Origin: GWB1-37-8 sp964603935
GTDB lineage: Bacteria > Patescibacteriota > Microgenomatia > Levybacterales > UBA12049
Direction: 5' to 3'
Length of the DNA stretch: 50,438 nt
Assembly: GCA_964603935.1 (NCBI GenBank)
Contig: CAZRWL010000007.1
Span: 1-50,438 of the forward strand
This document shows, piece after piece, positions 23,916 to 32,312 of the stretch. The position numbers and the translations under genes are program-made. How positions within the stretch are numbered: the stretch's first letter is position 1; each line of letters starts with the position of its first letter. The notes under the pieces were generated by a model. That model was not told the DNA's origin. It saw only the letters and a program-made list of their open reading frames with translations, and did not search any database.

Positions 23916-23944
23916 TTGACGAAAGATCGGTACATTAGTACAAT
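23916..23944 (+). promoter_or_regulatory. promoter of vapBC
   Basis: TTGACG (23916-23921), a 17-nt spacer and TACAAT (23939-23944) predict a 14-nt leader before ATG 23965. GTACATTAGTAC in the spacer is a near-palindrome that could be an operator. Confidence 0.6.
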
Positions 23945-23964
23945 TGCATTGAGCTTAACGAACT

Positions 23965-24210
23965 ATGAATTGGATAACGACAAATCTTCGTTTACCCGAA
24001 GATCTTTATATGGACTTAAAAATGAAAGCTGCGCAAGAGCGGAAAAGTCTTGCTTTGGTAATTAGGGAAAAATTAGGAGCAGAAAAAGCCACAGTAAGCA
24101 ACGCGAAAAAAATTTTGGCAAGAATGCGAAAATTGGGAGAAGAAATTGCCAGAGAAAACAAAGGGCTTAATTTTACAAAGGGTCTGATAGAAATGAGATA
24201 CGAACAATGA
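23965..24210 (+). CDS. vapB: VapB-type ribbon-helix-helix antitoxin
   Basis: This is an 81-aa protein. ITTNLRLPEDLYMDLKMKAA and ERKSLALVIREKLG are the strand-helix-helix of a CopG/Arc domain. The C-terminal tail (LGEEIARENKGLNFTKGL) probably blocks the toxin. Its stop overlaps the toxin start (ATGA). It has its own promoter. Confidence 0.85.
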   Translation: MNWITTNLRLPEDLYMDLKMKAAQERKSLALVIREKLGAEKATVSNAKKILARMRKLGEEIARENKGLNFTKGLIEMRYEQ

Positions 24211-24632
24211 TTGTTGACGCTTCGGTTATCGTAAAATGGCTGAATTCCAGCGAATTAGATTCCGATAAAGCTCTTCTGTTGTATAAAGGTCATATTGAAA
24301 GAACAACCCAAATTAGCGTGCCTCAGCTTTTATTTATAGAAATTGCTAACTATTTAGCTACGAATACTAAAACTTCCGAAGCCAATATCAGGAAAAGCTT
24401 AAATTTCCTGTATGAATCTAACTTAATAATTTGTCCGGTTACGGAAGATTTGCTGATAGAAGCTGCAATATTGGCAAAAAAACATAAAACTTCGGTTTAC
24501 GATATGGTTTACGCGGTGTTAGCGAAGAGAAATAATACTAAATTGATAACCGCTGACAGTAAATTTGCCAATAAGGTAAATTTTTCTTTCGTTCAAACTC
24601 TTTCGAAACAAGCAAGTGTCAAGACCATTTAG
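24207..24632 (+). CDS. vapC: VapC PIN-domain ribonuclease toxin
   Basis: This is a 141-aa PIN domain with the four acidic metal ligands in place: D4 (MIVDASVIVKW), E45 (LLFIEIANYL), D99 (TSVYDMVYAVLA) and D117 (LITADSKF). The length is normal. Members cleave tRNA or rRNA when freed from VapB. It is translationally coupled to the antitoxin. Confidence 0.92.
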   Translation: MIVDASVIVKWLNSSELDSDKALLLYKGHIERTTQISVPQLLFIEIANYLATNTKTSEANIRKSLNFLYESNLIICPVTEDLLIEAAILAKKHKTSVYDMVYAVLAKRNNTKLITADSKFANKVNFSFVQTLSKQASVKTI

Positions 24633-24753
24633 AAATGTCGTGTTTTTCATAATAGCTATTTTTTGTTGACCCTGTTTTTTAAGCATTCCTTTTTCAGCTA
24701 AATAATTTAATCGTCAACTTAATTGTAAATATAATTGTAACCAGCACAGATGT

Positions 24754-24783
24754 TTGACTTTATGACATATATTGTTTTACAAT
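24754..24783 (+). promoter_or_regulatory. promoter of the DUF433 gene
   Basis: TTGACT (24754-24759), an 18-nt spacer and TACAAT (24778-24783) put the start at the ATG at 24790. This makes the upstream TTG start (24772) untenable. Confidence 0.6.
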
Positions 24784-24789
24784 GGGAAC

Positions 24790-25011
24790 ATGAATAAAAA
24801 AATTATTATTGACCCAAAAATTTTAGTTGGTAAACCTATAATTGCGGGTACACGAATACCTGTATATTTAATATTAAATCTTCTTGGTCATGGTTACGAT
24901 TTCAATCGTATAATAAAAGCGTATCCTGTTTTAACAGAAGGAGATATAAAAGCAGCAATTAGATACTCTGAGGATAGAATGAGACATGAGGAAGTCGCAG
25001 CATTGACCTGA
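24790..25011 (+). CDS. DUF433 protein, orphan antitoxin-like
   Basis: This is a 73-aa protein: MNKKIIIDPKILVGKPIIAG then TRIPVYLILNLLGHGY and AYPVLTEGDIKAAIRYSEDR, the full DUF433 pattern. DUF433 proteins are often antitoxins next to a PIN-like DUF5615 toxin. No such partner follows, so this is an orphan or a remnant. The next 130 nt hold no frame. Confidence 0.85.
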   Translation: MNKKIIIDPKILVGKPIIAGTRIPVYLILNLLGHGYDFNRIIKAYPVLTEGDIKAAIRYSEDRMRHEEVAALT

Positions 25012-25100
25012 TAAAAATGTGATTAACATAGGCAAATCGTTGGTTGTTTTAAAAGAAAATAAAGTGAGAATTGACATGGGATAATAAAATTGCGGTTTAA

Positions 25101-25136
25101 AAGAAGATTGACAATCTTCTTGGCATCCGATACTAT
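25101..25136 (+). promoter_or_regulatory. promoter with a perfect 21-bp palindromic operator
   Basis: AAGAAGATTG-A-CAATCTTCTT (25101-25121) is a perfect palindrome that contains the -35 TTGACA (25108-25113). A 17-nt spacer and TACTAT (25131-25136) place the start on the GTG at 25143. A dimeric repressor on the palindrome would block the polymerase. Confidence 0.7.
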
Positions 25137-25142
25137 AATTGT

Positions 25143-27815
25143 GTGCTGAATTTACTCAGTAAGCTTCGAAATTTGACTTCAACTTTTCCCCGCAGGAAAC
25201 TTATTTTCTTGTTGGGAGGATTAATTCTTCTTTTGGCAGTTCCCTTGACGGTTTTCGTAGCCCAACAGCAGCAGCAGACCAAACAGCACGCTTCATTCAC
25301 AAGTCCTACCAACAGTTTTTCATCTTTTACCAAAGACTATCAGCAGTTAATAGCGGAAAAAGCCATAGATCCGGCGCAAAGGATACTGGAGGTAGGACTT
25401 GATTATGATGACGCCAAAGACCCCAAAGTTTCCTTTTCCGAAACCAGAATCTTAAACGGTTATGTGCCGTATGAATTTGAAAATCTTAGTCCTGACGCAT
25501 ACACCCTGCAGGAACTGGATGAAAACAGCAGAGTTCTTCATAAGGCAAGATTTGAGATCCCAAATGACATTCATGTGGATCCCAATCCTGACGGAACAAT
25601 AACCGCTCCTGTGCATACGGAATTAAAACAAGTAGACTTTATAAAAACCATTCCTTATTTTTCCGCAGCCAATTCAATCATAATTCAAGATCCGCAAGGC
25701 AAAATCATCGCAGTCAAATATCTGAAAGACACACCCAAGATTGACAACAATCCCAATTTCAAGGTAATTAATGGAGAGGATATCGTACAGCTGCGAAAAA
25801 CAAGTCTTAATAGCAATCCCGTTATGGGTTTTCCCTTTTCTGACCAAGCATTTGCCCGGGAAGAGACAAATAGAAAAGTAAACATTGTGATTATAGGGGA
25901 TAATTACAAAAATAACTTTGATTTATTTCATAAAGATGTAGGAACACGTTCTTCATATTTGCTTACTTTTGAGCCTTTTAGAACACGTGCCTCCCAGATC
26001 AACTTTAATTATATAGATAATTCTGAAGACTTAATGTGTTATGTCGGAAGTTACTGTAATGTAAATAAAGTAATAAAAACAGTAAACAATCAAGGTGTTC
26101 CTTACGATGTAATTATGGTTATTGTTAATGATCGTGCTTATGGCGGCGCTATGCCATTGTTACGTATGGCAGCTGTGGGAGGAGGTAATGTTGCCGGTGC
26201 TAAAGAAGCTTTTGTGCATGAATTAGGGCATGTTTTTGGCGGTCTGCGCGATGAATATGTGATTGATTCTTCTTCTGATCGGCAGTTAGACCCTTTACCT
26301 ATATCTATAACTTATCAGACTCTTGAAAACTGCTATGGCGGCACCCCCCCCTCATCTAATTGGGTAAATTTGGTGGGCAAAGAAGATTATACTAAAGGAT
26401 GTGTCTATTTTCAGTTATATAGATCATCTCCTAGCAGTGTAATGTCAGATACTTCTCGAAAATACTACAATGCTGTTTCCCAAAAGATTATTAATGGAAT
26501 AATAGATCAAATAGCAGGGACATTTACCGAAGATTGGGTTCTCCCTCAAGTCCAATTTATATCTCCGGACAGTAATTCGCCTTTGGGAAAAGAAAGCATA
26601 AATATAAAAGCACAGGCAACAGATGATAGGGGAGTGGCATACGTGCAGTTTTGGGCAGATGGTGTTTTTCTGAAAACTGCCTATGTTGTTCCCTATGATT
26701 TTGTGTGGGACGCTTCTTCGGAAAAAGAAGGACCCCATACTCTGCAGCTTAAAGCTTATGATGCGTCAGGAAATATGGGGCAGGCAGAGAGGGAGTACGC
26801 CTTAGATAGTAGGAAATCTATTTCGGATATTAAAATAACTCTGGCAGGTGATTTAAAAGAGGGCATGATTGTAGATAAGCCAATTCGAGTTGATGTTAAC
26901 GTGTCGAAGCAGGACAAAAACAGCATTGGAAGTATAAAATCGTTTGTTGACGATAAGTTGATGGAAAATGCGTCTTTTGACGTACTCAAAGAGATATATG
27001 AGAATGCAGGCAATCCTCAATATGGCTTTTGGATTGATTCTAGTAAATATTCTAATGGAACTCATAAATTTTACGCAAAAGTATATGATGATACGGGTGG
27101 CGTAGCTGTTTCGGATACAATTACGTTTAATATAGTCAATAACAGCGTAGTTGTTTCAACTCTTTCCTTAACTCCAACTCCAGCTTCGGTCAATAAATTT
27201 GAAAATGATGATAATTTAAATTTCAATGACAAAATTTCAATTCCAACTCCCACGTCAGTAGTGAGCAATATTCAGTTGATTTCGGATATTAAGATAACTT
27301 TAGGCGGCGATTTAAAGGAAGGCATGATTGTAGGTAAGTTAACTGGTGTTTATGTTAAGGTATTTGAAGCAGGTAGGAATGGTATTAGCAGGATTTTGTT
27401 TTTTGTTGATGATGAGCCAGCGCAGGAAAATATACCATATGCGAATCAGTCTCAATATGATTTTTTGGTTGACCCAAGTAAATACCCTACGGGATATCAT
27501 AAAGTTTATGCAAAAGTATACGATGATAAGGGTGGCGTAGCTGTTTCGGATACAATTTCATTCAATATACCTCATGGCAATTCTATTGTTCCCGCTCTTT
27601 CTCCCACCCCTATTCCTGCATCTTCAAATTTTCACTCTCTCGGGGATGCGGATGGGGATGGGAAGATAAATGACGCAGACCGTTATGTATGGATAAAAGA
27701 GTTTAGTGGAGTGTTAACCACAAAAACAGCTGATTTTGACGGGAATGGCATTATTGACACGGATGATTACAATATTTGGAGGGATTCGATGATTAATCCC
27801 AATTTGCCGCATTAA
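25143..27815 (+). CDS. anchored M64-like metalloprotease with Ig-like repeats and dockerin
   Basis: This is an 890-aa protein. The N-terminal anchor (~20-40) is followed by QQQQQTKQHAS. A large N-terminal domain leads to a peptidase region (~245-460) with HELGHVFGGLRDEY (359-372), the HExxH zinc site and downstream Asp/Glu typical of family M64. Ig-like modules follow: ~470-555, then two near-copies ~560-668 and ~700-825 (both with SDIKITL, GDLKEGMIV and KVYDD-GGVAVSDTI). Pro/Thr-rich linkers separate them. The end (~835-885) has two calcium loops, DADGDGKINDAD and DFDGNGIIDTDD, a type I dockerin. The next gene encodes a cohesin, so the protease is probably docked at the cell surface. The start is GTG, leaderless. 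Confidence 0.85.
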   Translation: MLNLLSKLRNLTSTFPRRKLIFLLGGLILLLAVPLTVFVAQQQQQTKQHASFTSPTNSFSSFTKDYQQLIAEKAIDPAQRILEVGLDYDDAKDPKVSFSETRILNGYVPYEFENLSPDAYTLQELDENSRVLHKARFEIPNDIHVDPNPDGTITAPVHTELKQVDFIKTIPYFSAANSIIIQDPQGKIIAVKYLKDTPKIDNNPNFKVINGEDIVQLRKTSLNSNPVMGFPFSDQAFAREETNRKVNIVIIGDNYKNNFDLFHKDVGTRSSYLLTFEPFRTRASQINFNYIDNSEDLMCYVGSYCNVNKVIKTVNNQGVPYDVIMVIVNDRAYGGAMPLLRMAAVGGGNVAGAKEAFVHELGHVFGGLRDEYVIDSSSDRQLDPLPISITYQTLENCYGGTPPSSNWVNLVGKEDYTKGCVYFQLYRSSPSSVMSDTSRKYYNAVSQKIINGIIDQIAGTFTEDWVLPQVQFISPDSNSPLGKESINIKAQATDDRGVAYVQFWADGVFLKTAYVVPYDFVWDASSEKEGPHTLQLKAYDASGNMGQAEREYALDSRKSISDIKITLAGDLKEGMIVDKPIRVDVNVSKQDKNSIGSIKSFVDDKLMENASFDVLKEIYENAGNPQYGFWIDSSKYSNGTHKFYAKVYDDTGGVAVSDTITFNIVNNSVVVSTLSLTPTPASVNKFENDDNLNFNDKISIPTPTSVVSNIQLISDIKITLGGDLKEGMIVGKLTGVYVKVFEAGRNGISRILFFVDDEPAQENIPYANQSQYDFLVDPSKYPTGYHKVYAKVYDDKGGVAVSDTISFNIPHGNSIVPALSPTPIPASSNFHSLGDADGDGKINDADRYVWIKEFSGVLTTKTADFDGNGIIDTDDYNIWRDSMINPNLPH

Positions 27816-27821
27816 TAAATT

Positions 27822-28553
27822 ATGTTAAATATTTTTAAAAATTTAAGTCTAAAAAATAAAATATTAATAATATCAACACTAATAATAGTTCTTATTGCTG
27901 TTCCTTTGACTATTTTTCAGTCTTTAAGCCAGCAGAATACCAAGCAAAGAGCGTCAAATGATTCCATGGGATTCTCCATAATGCTTGTACCCGCATCAGT
28001 AACGAAAAATATCGGTGAAGATATGGAAGTAGAAGTTCACTTATTGAATAGTCAGCAAAAAGAAATATCCGCTGTTGACGTGCTCTATAACGGCTACAAT
28101 TCAAACATGTTTGAATCTGTTGTTTTTCAGCCGTCCGCAGCATTCGCTCAAGATATTGACAGCGGCGGTCATTTTGTTGGCCTTATTTCTCCGACAGTTC
28201 ATGTAAATGGCGCGGATATTGTGATTGGCACTTTAAAATTTATCCAGAGCAAGGAGGCCGGTACTGTAAATCTTAATTTTAACATTCGTGTTAATATTCC
28301 GGGAATCCGCAACGCTATTCTTCTCGACAACATAAGCGGAGAATATACTATTAAATCAGCTCAAACATCATCTTCCCAATCTCCTGCTGCAGGCAGTGTT
28401 TCTCCCACCCCAACTCCAATAATTATTGTCAGTCCAACCGCAATTCCTGCGGGTTCCTCTCCGACTTACGATCAGGAGTGCATTGGCAGCTGTATGGACA
28501 ATGGTTACGCAACTCTGCAATATTGTCAGTCAGTATGTATAATTTCCCAATAA
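27822..28553 (+). CDS. membrane-anchored cohesin-domain protein
   Basis: This is a 243-aa protein. The signal anchor at ~12-32 ends AVPLTIFQSLSQQNTKQRAS, very like the anchor of the upstream protease. Residues ~48-175 form a cohesin-like beta domain (MLVPASVTKNIGEDMEVEVH; AVDVLYNGYNSNMFESVVFQ; IVIGTLKFIQSKEAGTVNL). A Pro/Thr/Ser spacer follows, then a Cys-rich tail (CIGSCMDNGY...CQSVC). It starts 7 nt after the dockerin protease stops, so they form an operon. Cohesin-dockerin binding is inferred from the families, not shown. Confidence 0.78.
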   Translation: MLNIFKNLSLKNKILIISTLIIVLIAVPLTIFQSLSQQNTKQRASNDSMGFSIMLVPASVTKNIGEDMEVEVHLLNSQQKEISAVDVLYNGYNSNMFESVVFQPSAAFAQDIDSGGHFVGLISPTVHVNGADIVIGTLKFIQSKEAGTVNLNFNIRVNIPGIRNAILLDNISGEYTIKSAQTSSSQSPAAGSVSPTPTPIIIVSPTAIPAGSSPTYDQECIGSCMDNGYATLQYCQSVCIISQ

Positions 28554-28556
28554 AAT

Positions 28557-30299
28557 TTAATTAACAGTTTGGGAGAGTTTTGACAGGGGGGTTGTGGCGG
28601 GCTTGGGGGCGTCATAAGATTGCCGGCTGACATCTTTAGCGGGAAGCGCAAAAAAGAACGTTGTGCCTTTTCCTGGCGCGGATTTTACCCATACGCGGCC
28701 TGTATGCGCTTCAACAATTCCCTTGACCATATACAATCCCAATCCCGTACCTAGTGTAGAAAGTTTTTCGGGCGCATCTTTGGCCTGTATGTATTTGGAA
28801 AAAAGAAACTTCTGCTGTTCCGGCGCAATTCCGACTCCCGTATCCGAAACGGAAACAATAATATATTTATCAAGACTTAATAATTCTTCCATGGGAGATG
28901 ACCCATCTAATTTTGGATGTATGGTTTTATAATCTATCTCAACTTTTATTTTTCCTCCATTTGGCGTAAATTTGAGGCTATTTGACAGAAGATTGTCAAT
29001 CGCTTGGCTGATTCTTATTTCATCAAAGGAAATTTCCGGCAGAGATTTAGCCAACATTTCGAAATTTAGAGAAATATTTTTCCTCTCTGCTTGAGGCATG
29101 AAAGCTTGAATCTCCGATTCGATTAATTTTGCAATATCGCCTTTGGTTTTTTGCAGTACTAATTTTCCCGCATCAAGCTTGGCAGTGTCCAAAATCAGCC
29201 CTATTTGTCCTAAAATCTTTTTTGATTGCTCATGGATGATCTCCAAAAATTTTATTTTCTTATTTTCTTCGAAGTCTTTGGTAGAAATAAGAAGTTCGGA
29301 GGAATCTTTAATGGTTGTAATCGGGCTTCGCAACTCGTGGATCATGATATGCATAAGATCTTCTTTTGAAACTTCCTGTTTTTTATAGTCGGTCATGTCG
29401 CGCAAAACAACTGATACTGCGTTTCTGTCAATCGGGGATATGATAATGTCGACGATATTATCGTGAATATTTACCCCTTTCTTAATAAAAGGTTTATTGT
29501 TTACAATAATTTCGTTTATCACCGGCACTAGATTAATATTTTCCGACAATGCATCCGCGATATCGAAGAAATCCGCATGTTTTTTTTCTATTTTCAAAAT
29601 CTTTTTCGCAGAGTTATTTATAAAAAATAAATTATTTTTGTTATCAGCCATAAATATTCCGTCATTTATGCTTGACATTAAAGATGTGAATTTATAATTT
29701 TCCGCATCAAGCGCTTCGCTGAAGCGAGTCATGGATGATGATGCTGCTTGCGTAATCTGACGTAAGGTTTCTGTATCTTTTTCCTGATAAAGATTTGCTT
29801 TGCTTGAGGATAAATGTATCAATCCAAACATTCGATTGCCAACAATAAAAGGCAGGTGCAAAGAAGACATGTAAGTTGTTTCGGAGCTGTCGTTTGAGAT
29901 TAATCCATAGATTCTTTTATCTATTTTGTCAGGCAGATTTTGGGTAAAGCCGGAAAAAGAAACAAGCATATTTTTTTGGATGCTGTCTATGTAATCGTTG
30001 CCGATTTGCCCGTTGGCATAAACTTTAAACACAAGACTATTATTTTTAATAACCATAGACGAAATCGCGGAATATTCAAAAAAATTTCTTAAGGAATTTA
30101 TTACGATGTCAATTGTTTTTTGCGCATCGGTTGAATATGAGGCTTTCTCTTGAATATCCTTGAGAACGGATAGTTTGTATATTCTATCTCTTTCTTCTTT
30201 TTGCAGCGCGAGAAAGCGCTTTTTTAACAAATCCTCTTCCCAGGACAGCAAAATAGCAATCGTTACGAATATAACCGCGGCAAGCAAAGCAATTTCCAT
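28557..30299 (-). CDS. sensor histidine kinase (GAF, PAS, HisKA, HATPase)
   Basis: This is a 580-aa protein. A single N-terminal span at ~3-20 and a short coiled stretch lead into a GAF-like domain (~55-190), a PAS domain (~205-305), the dimerisation/phosphoacceptor helix with H321 (MIHELRSPITTI), and an ATPase domain with N-box AIDNLLSNSLKF, G1 DTGVGI and G2 GTGLGLYMVKG. The tail (~555-580) is Pro/Thr-rich. It is last of a three-gene operon behind a response regulator and a small membrane protein (spacings 11 and 5 nt). The single span suggests that the signal is sensed in the cytoplasm or through the small membrane protein. Confidence 0.93.
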   Translation of the reverse strand: MEIALLAAVIFVTIAILLSWEEDLLKKRFLALQKEERDRIYKLSVLKDIQEKASYSTDAQKTIDIVINSLRNFFEYSAISSMVIKNNSLVFKVYANGQIGNDYIDSIQKNMLVSFSGFTQNLPDKIDKRIYGLISNDSSETTYMSSLHLPFIVGNRMFGLIHLSSSKANLYQEKDTETLRQITQAASSSMTRFSEALDAENYKFTSLMSSINDGIFMADNKNNLFFINNSAKKILKIEKKHADFFDIADALSENINLVPVINEIIVNNKPFIKKGVNIHDNIVDIIISPIDRNAVSVVLRDMTDYKKQEVSKEDLMHIMIHELRSPITTIKDSSELLISTKDFEENKKIKFLEIIHEQSKKILGQIGLILDTAKLDAGKLVLQKTKGDIAKLIESEIQAFMPQAERKNISLNFEMLAKSLPEISFDEIRISQAIDNLLSNSLKFTPNGGKIKVEIDYKTIHPKLDGSSPMEELLSLDKYIIVSVSDTGVGIAPEQQKFLFSKYIQAKDAPEKLSTLGTGLGLYMVKGIVEAHTGRVWVKSAPGKGTTFFFALPAKDVSRQSYDAPKPATTPLSKLSQTVN

Positions 30300-30304
30300 A
30301 GGTG

Positions 30305-30655
30305 TTATCCGGAGTTATGTTTTGACAGCGCTTCGAGCTTGTCTCCCATGGTTTTGCTTGCGATAACAATAATATAAGTTCCGATTACGAGAAGAACCTG
30401 TCTTATCACAAGAAGAATGCTTAATGGCGCAGGAGTGCTCAAGACTTGAATGTATAGCGCTACGGCATCAATAATAATTGCTAAGGCTATAATGAAAATG
30501 CCAATTCCGATTGTTTTAAATCCTATTGCTAAAATTCCGGTTACGAATTTTCTTATAAATTTTGCCATAATTACTGCTGCGGTAATAGCCGCGAACGCGG
30601 AAATAAATGAAGTTCCTTCAATGAAAAGCGGCAAAACTTTGCTGTAATCTATCAT
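30305..30655 (-). CDS. small multi-span membrane protein of the two-component operon
   Basis: This is a 116-aa protein with three or four hydrophobic segments (~15-30, ~38-70, ~75-103) and a short charged tail. I do not recognise a family. Its position between the response regulator and the kinase, with 5-11 nt spacings, suggests a sensory or anchoring partner of the kinase. Confidence 0.65.
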   Translation of the reverse strand: MIDYSKVLPLFIEGTSFISAFAAITAAVIMAKFIRKFVTGILAIGFKTIGIGIFIIALAIIIDAVALYIQVLSTPAPLSILLVIRQVLLVIGTYIIVIASKTMGDKLEALSKHNSG

Positions 30656-30666
30656 GGCAATTTAAA

Positions 30667-31035
30667 TCACTGTATTTTAAGAGTTTGTTTTACTTTGCTG
30701 ACAAGGTCTTGGGGTTCAACCTGATACTTAAATATATAATCCACAGCTCCATTATTTATAGCTTCTTTGACAAGTTCTTCCTGGCTGAAATTGGAGAGGA
30801 TTAAAATTGGAATGTTTTGAGTTGAAGAATCCATTTTCAAGGTTTTAAGAATTTCATTCCCTGAAATGTCAGGGAGAACCTGATCTAAAAGTATGAGATT
30901 GGGTTTTTCCAAGCGCGCTTTATCTATGCCGTCTTTTCCGTTTGGAGAGTAGATGGTTTCAATGCTGTTCTTTTGCAGAGCAGCTTCAAATACCGCGCTC
31001 AAACTTTCGTCATCGTCAATAATTAAAACCTTCAC
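30667..31035 (-). CDS. stand-alone response-regulator receiver domain
   Basis: This is a 122-aa CheY-like protein. Acidic pocket D7-D9 (IIDDDES), phosphoacceptor D51 (LILLDQVLPD), switch S81 (ILILSNFS) and K103 (IFKYQ) are all present. There is no output domain, so it must act by protein contact. The start is GTG, on which a consensus promoter lands. It is first gene of the operon with the membrane protein and kinase. Confidence 0.93.
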   Translation of the reverse strand: MKVLIIDDDESLSAVFEAALQKNSIETIYSPNGKDGIDKARLEKPNLILLDQVLPDISGNEILKTLKMDSSTQNIPILILSNFSQEELVKEAINNGAVDYIFKYQVEPQDLVSKVKQTLKIQ

Positions 31036-31041
31036 AATATC

Positions 31042-31070
31042 AGGCTATCAGTTGTACAAAGTCTTGTCAA
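31042..31070 (-). promoter_or_regulatory. leaderless promoter of the two-component operon
   Basis: On the minus strand, TTGACA (31065-31070), a 17-nt spacer and TAGCCT (31042-31047) put the RNA start on the GTG at 31035. Confidence 0.6.
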
Positions 31071-31079
31071 TAGTAAATA

Positions 31080-32261
31080 TTATTGCGGGCCTGCGGAGAA
31101 AAGATTTGACACTTCGCCGGCGGTTAACGCCCGGTTATAAATACGCACATCGTCTATTTTGCCGTTCCAGTAAGTACCGGCAGTGCGAGCTCCTCCTATC
31201 GTAATAGGGCGAGAACCTGTGTCGATATCTCCGGACGTAAACCACGTATTTTGAGAACCAGCAAGACCGCCGTTAACATAGAGAGCAAATTTAGTATCGC
31301 CTGTCTTTGACGCAACGCATGCAACATGATACCAGGAGCCGGAGTTGTATGCGCTGCTGCTTCGGACATTTGGATATTCGGTTTGTGCGGCATTCCTGTA
31401 TTCGCATCCCCATTTTTTTGATACAGCGCCATACTGAATGCCGTATGGAATACCGTTACCGTCGGAAAGATCTTGAAATTTTTGAAACGGCCTTTGCCAT
31501 CCGGAGTTGCCTGTATCCACATAAAACCAAGCCGAGTAGGTAAGCTCACTTGCTATATTAAAGGTGTTGCTGGCTCCGGTTTGGATCATGTCGTTGGCGC
31601 CGTCAAAATCATATGCCTTGCCGCTGTAACCGTTTTTGTCTGTGGTTAAAAATGCCCCGTTTTTTACTGTTCCGTTGTTTCCATTTCCGCTTGAATCGTC
31701 TGCATTTCCATTCATCTTCCACCATCCCGCAAGTCCTTGGGTAAGAGTAGAAGTCGGACCTGATGTGAATCCCGATGTTACTACGGGATCCGGAATATCA
31801 GAAGCAATAGAATAATATGTTCCGCTTTCGCCAGACGCGGAGGACCAGATAATATACGGAGTAGTTCCGCTTGTTCCGCTTGGTCGCTCCGATGATTCAA
31901 TACTCGTATAAACTATTGCTTCAGTTTGATCGGCATTTGTTTTGTAACAATATCCGTTTTGATTATTTGTTGTGCAGGCAGTACCTCCTGCGGGCGGAGG
32001 AACATTTTTCAAATCGCCGTTAGTTACCAAATTATCTATCCACGTTGAGCTTGCTGTGGGGTATTTGCCTCCATTCAAGGTATAATATGATTGCAAAGCA
32101 TTGGTGAGTTGAGATACTGTTGATTTTTTGGTTGAGTCTTTTGCTTTGGCTATTTTTTCCAGAGGATTTATCGCAACCAACACTCCGCCTGCCAACACTC
32201 CGAGTACAGCAATTACGATAAGAAGCTCGATCAAAGTAAAGCCTTTATATTTCATACCCAT
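31080..32261 (-). CDS. type IV pilin fused to a LamG/concanavalin-type domain
   Basis: This is a 393-aa protein. The start MGMKYKGFTLIELLIVIAVL is a class III prepilin signal: the peptidase should cut after G, leaving F+1 and E+5. The long pilin helix and a small pilin head (~45-160) follow. Residues ~175-390 form a LamG-like jelly roll (GLAGWWKMNGNADDSSGNGN; GKAYDFDGANDMIQTG; YSAWFYVDTGNSGWQRPF; GKIDDVRIYNRALTAGEV). The second domain is likely displayed on the pilus or pseudopilus and binds sugar or protein. Met1 or Met3 could be the start; a promoter lands on Met1. It is far longer than ordinary pilins. Confidence 0.9.
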   Translation of the reverse strand: MGMKYKGFTLIELLIVIAVLGVLAGGVLVAINPLEKIAKAKDSTKKSTVSQLTNALQSYYTLNGGKYPTASSTWIDNLVTNGDLKNVPPPAGGTACTTNNQNGYCYKTNADQTEAIVYTSIESSERPSGTSGTTPYIIWSSASGESGTYYSIASDIPDPVVTSGFTSGPTSTLTQGLAGWWKMNGNADDSSGNGNNGTVKNGAFLTTDKNGYSGKAYDFDGANDMIQTGASNTFNIASELTYSAWFYVDTGNSGWQRPFQKFQDLSDGNGIPYGIQYGAVSKKWGCEYRNAAQTEYPNVRSSSAYNSGSWYHVACVASKTGDTKFALYVNGGLAGSQNTWFTSGDIDTGSRPITIGGARTAGTYWNGKIDDVRIYNRALTAGEVSNLFSAGPQ

Positions 32262-32266
32262 TTAAT

Positions 32267-32306
32267 TTATATGATAGCTTGAGGTAGTGTGTCAATATGG
32301 TAGAAT
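32267..32306. promoter_or_regulatory. back-to-back leaderless promoters for the pilin and argS
   Basis: Minus strand: TTGACA (32290-32295), 17 nt, ATATAA (32267-32272), start at about the pilin ATG (32261). Plus strand: extended -10 TGGTAGAAT (32298-32306), start at the argS ATG (32313). The two elements nearly touch, so the promoters should compete. Confidence 0.55.
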
Positions 32307-32312
32307 AAAATA

